Shown: positions 6,348 through 7,723 of the stretch, in pieces | Position numbering within the stretch: the stretch's first letter is position 1 | Layout of the letters: each line of letters starts with the position of its first letter | Source of the DNA: an uncultured Actinomycetes bacterium | Lineage (GTDB): Bacteria; Actinomycetota; CALGFH01 | DNA length: 7,723 nucleotides | Direction of reading: 5' to 3' | Assembly (NCBI GenBank): GCA_937881255.1 | Contig: CALGFH010000328.1 | Span: forward strand, 1-7,723 | Translations under genes and position numbers: made by a program | The notes under the pieces: generated by a model | The model's input: the letters and a program-made list of their open reading frames with translations, nothing else | Told to the model about the DNA's origin: nothing | Database searches by the model: none

Positions 6348-6356
6348 GATCACCCT

Positions 6357-6920
6357 ATGATCGGCCCCTCCTTCGAGGCGGTGCTGGACGCCGCCGCCGA
6401 CGGCGACGAGCTGGCCTTCCGCGCCCTCTGGCGCGACCTCCAGCCCGCCCTCCTGCGCTACCTCAACGCCTTCGCTCCCGGCTCGGGCGAGGACCTGGCC
6501 TCCGAGACCTGGCTCCGGATCGTCAAGGGCCTCCCAGCGTTCTCCGGCGACGAGCGCGCCTTCCGCGCCTGGGTCTTCACCGTCGCCCGCCACCGTGCCG
6601 TCGACCGCTGGCGCCGCACCACCCGCCGCCACGACGAGCTCGTCCCCCTCGACGACCTGACCCACCTCCCAGCCCCCGACGACCCCGCCACCGCGGCCGT
6701 CGACGCCATCTCCAGCCAGGCCGCCGTGGCCCTGATCGCCACCCTCCCCCCCGACCAGGCCGAGGTGGTCCTTCTCCGCGTCGTCGCCGGCCTCGACGTC
6801 GCCGAGGTCGCCACCATCACCGGCAAGCGCCCCGGCAACGTCCGGGTCCTCGCCCACCGGGCCCTCCGCCGCCTGGCCGCCCACCTCACCCACGAAGCCC
6901 AGATCCAGGGCCGGGTGTAA
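6357..6920 (+). CDS. ECF-type (sigma-70 family) RNA polymerase sigma factor
   Basis: The 187-residue protein from ATG 6357 has the two-domain plan of ECF sigma factors, which direct RNA polymerase to a small stress or envelope regulon. Region 2 covers about residues 8-90: DELAFRALWRDLQPALLRYL, EDLASETWLRIVKGL for core binding, and FRAWVFTVARHRAVDRWRR for -10 recognition. A short acidic and Pro-rich linker follows (about 100-120). Region 4 covers about 125-178, with LPPDQAEVVLLRVVAGLDVAEVA and the helix-turn-helix ITGKRPGNVRVLAHRALRRLA for -35 binding. There is no extra C-terminal domain. The frame is open upstream to a TTG at 6318, but that TTG is part of a TTGACA promoter element, so ATG 6357 is the better start. 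The next gene begins four bases after its TAA and probably encodes its regulator. Confidence 0.93.
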   Translation: MIGPSFEAVLDAAADGDELAFRALWRDLQPALLRYLNAFAPGSGEDLASETWLRIVKGLPAFSGDERAFRAWVFTVARHRAVDRWRRTTRRHDELVPLDDLTHLPAPDDPATAAVDAISSQAAVALIATLPPDQAEVVLLRVVAGLDVAEVATITGKRPGNVRVLAHRALRRLAAHLTHEAQIQGRV

Positions 6921-6924
6921 CGCG

Positions 6925-7719
6925 ATGGGTAGCGATGGCGTGTTCCCGGCTGAGATGGCGGACGAGCCCTCCCAAGCGATCGTCCCGCTTGACGCCGACA
7001 CCGCCGAGCGGCTCCTCTCCGGCCGCCTCGACCCCGACGACGCCCCTCCGGGCTACGTCGAGGTCGCCCGCCTCCTGCAGGCGGCCGCCGCCCCAGCCGA
7101 CCCGGCCGAGCTGACCGGCCAGGCGGCGGCCATGGACGCCTTCCGCACGGCCCACGCCCGGCCCGCCCAGCGGCCGGGTCGCCCCGCTCCCGTCGGCCGA
7201 GCCGGCGGGTCGGGGGCCAGGCGGGGGGCGGCGTCGGGTCCGGGCCGGGGAGCGCGAGGCCGGGTGGTCGCATTGGCGTTGGCCGGGGTGGTGGCCGCCG
7301 GCGGGGTGGGGCTGTGGACAGCCGGTGGGGCCCCGTTTGCCCGTGAGCTGGGCTCCCCCTCCGGGGGGCCGAGCGCCGGCGGGCCGGGTTCAGGCACGCC
7401 CGGGTCGGGTCAGGGTGGGTCGGACGCCTACGGGTCGGTGGCGTCGGGGTCGGTGGCGGGCCCGGCTGGGTCGTCGCGGCCGGTGGGGCCGGGGCCGGAG
7501 TCCGCCACGGGGACGTCCCCGGTGAAGGACGGGCGCCCGCGGCGGGTCCTGCCGACGGCTCGCGAACGGGCGACCGCGCGGCACGGCGGCGGTGTGACCG
7601 CACGCGGTGGGTCGCCCCATGGGGTCAAGCCCGCGCGGCCGAGCAAGCCACCCAAGCCCAAGCCACCGAAGCCCAAGCCACCGAAGCCCAAGCCGAAATC
7701 TGGGACGCCCAAGCCCTAG
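6925..7719 (+). CDS. Anti-sigma-factor-like single-pass membrane protein with KPPKP-repeat tail
   Basis: The 264-residue protein follows the sigma gene by four bases, the classic place for its regulator. The N-terminal part (about 15-78) reads PLDADTAERLLSGRLDPDDAPPGYVEVARLL and on to an Ala-rich helix and MDAFRTAH; this LLsGrLDPdDAPPGY segment is a pattern I associate with actinobacterial proteins encoded beside sigma factors. A Gly/Arg/Pro linker (79-112) leads to one transmembrane helix (about 113-132). The outer part (133-264) is low-complexity Gly/Ser/Pro, then basic, and ends in three KPPKP units. No cysteine occurs in the protein, so it is not a zinc-type (HxxxCxxC) anti-sigma factor. 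The likely topology is N-terminus inside, binding the sigma factor, and tail in the cell wall. An alternative start is ATG 6955. The pairing with the sigma factor is inferred from position and topology. Confidence 0.8.
   Translation: MGSDGVFPAEMADEPSQAIVPLDADTAERLLSGRLDPDDAPPGYVEVARLLQAAAAPADPAELTGQAAAMDAFRTAHARPAQRPGRPAPVGRAGGSGARRGAASGPGRGARGRVVALALAGVVAAGGVGLWTAGGAPFARELGSPSGGPSAGGPGSGTPGSGQGGSDAYGSVASGSVAGPAGSSRPVGPGPESATGTSPVKDGRPRRVLPTARERATARHGGGVTARGGSPHGVKPARPSKPPKPKPPKPKPPKPKPKSGTPKP
7402..7419 (+). other. G-quadruplex motif in the coding strand
   Basis: Four GGG runs (7402-7404, 7407-7409, 7413-7415, 7417-7419) are separated by loops of 2, 3 and 1 bases, which meets the usual definition of an intramolecular G-quadruplex. 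It lies in the segment encoding the Gly/Ser-rich outer part of the anti-sigma-like protein and would be present in the mRNA too. Formation in the cell is not shown, and such motifs arise by chance in G-rich coding DNA. Confidence 0.5.
7432..7461 (+). repeat. Imperfect tandem duplication of 15 bp (two units)
   Basis: The units at 7432-7446 and 7447-7461 share their first 12 bases and encode GSVAS and GSVAG in the outer low-complexity part of the anti-sigma-like protein. This is consistent with local slippage. Confidence 0.6.
7645..7689 (+). repeat. Three tandem 15-bp repeats encoding KPPKP
   Basis: The units at 7645-7659, 7660-7674 and 7675-7689 follow AAGCCACCSAAGCCC; the second and third are identical, the first differs by one base. 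They encode residues 241-255 of the anti-sigma-like protein and are followed by a partial unit (KPK). Near-identity at the DNA level points to recent expansion by slippage, so copy number may vary between strains. Confidence 0.85.
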
Positions 7720-7723
7720 GCGC

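Noticed and set aside
6318..6356. TTG start adding 13 residues to the sigma factor
   Set aside because: The TTG belongs to a TTGACA -35 element, no SD precedes it, and the extra residues fall outside the sigma-70 region 2 fold.

Overview
The window is strongly GC-rich, and almost every real codon ends in G or C. Together with GTG starts, genes that seem to lack a Shine-Dalgarno (SD) site and begin six bases after a TAnnnT box, and an ECF sigma factor paired with a membrane-anchored Lys/Pro-tailed partner, this suggests an actinobacterium, possibly an uncultured or deep-branching one. This placement is inference from composition and gene style. I see no rRNA or tRNA gene, insertion sequence, CRISPR array or phage gene. 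Coding density is very high; the largest gene-free stretch is about 140 bases.

Layout, left to right. (1) The last 35 codons of an unidentified plus-strand gene overlap, through ATGA, a PaaI-type hotdog thioesterase (105-521). (2) A convergent minus-strand gene (533-1009) encodes a stand-alone GyrI-like effector-binding domain and appears leaderless. (3) A plus-strand pair follows: a small lipoprotein with a sulfite-oxidase-like molybdopterin-binding fold but no cysteine to hold molybdenum (1102-1686), then, four bases later, an 824-residue membrane protein with a helical sensor region, PAS, GGDEF and EAL domains (1691-4165). (4) A FadD-like long-chain acyl-CoA ligase (4186-5868) has its own extended -10 box directly ahead of its ATG. 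(5) A receiver-only response regulator on the minus strand (5843-6214) overlaps the ligase tail to tail by 26 bp and may use a CTG start. (6) Divergent from it, an ECF-type sigma factor (6357-6920) is followed four bases later by its probable membrane regulator (6925-7719), which has one transmembrane helix and an outer tail of Gly/Ser/Pro-rich sequence and KPPKP repeats.

Most of the window concerns signalling. The lipoprotein and the GGDEF-EAL protein look like one operon in which a cell-surface protein could inform a c-di-GMP enzyme through its extracytoplasmic domain; the partnership is inferred from adjacency only. The sigma factor and its neighbour form a standard cell-envelope signalling pair with an unusual partner. 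The thioesterase and acyl-CoA ligase are housekeeping-type acyl-CoA enzymes, and nothing in the sequence links them to the signalling genes. The most novel points are the cysteine-free lipoprotein coupled to a c-di-GMP enzyme, the cysteine-free anti-sigma-like protein with its repeat tail, and the probable CTG start of the response regulator.
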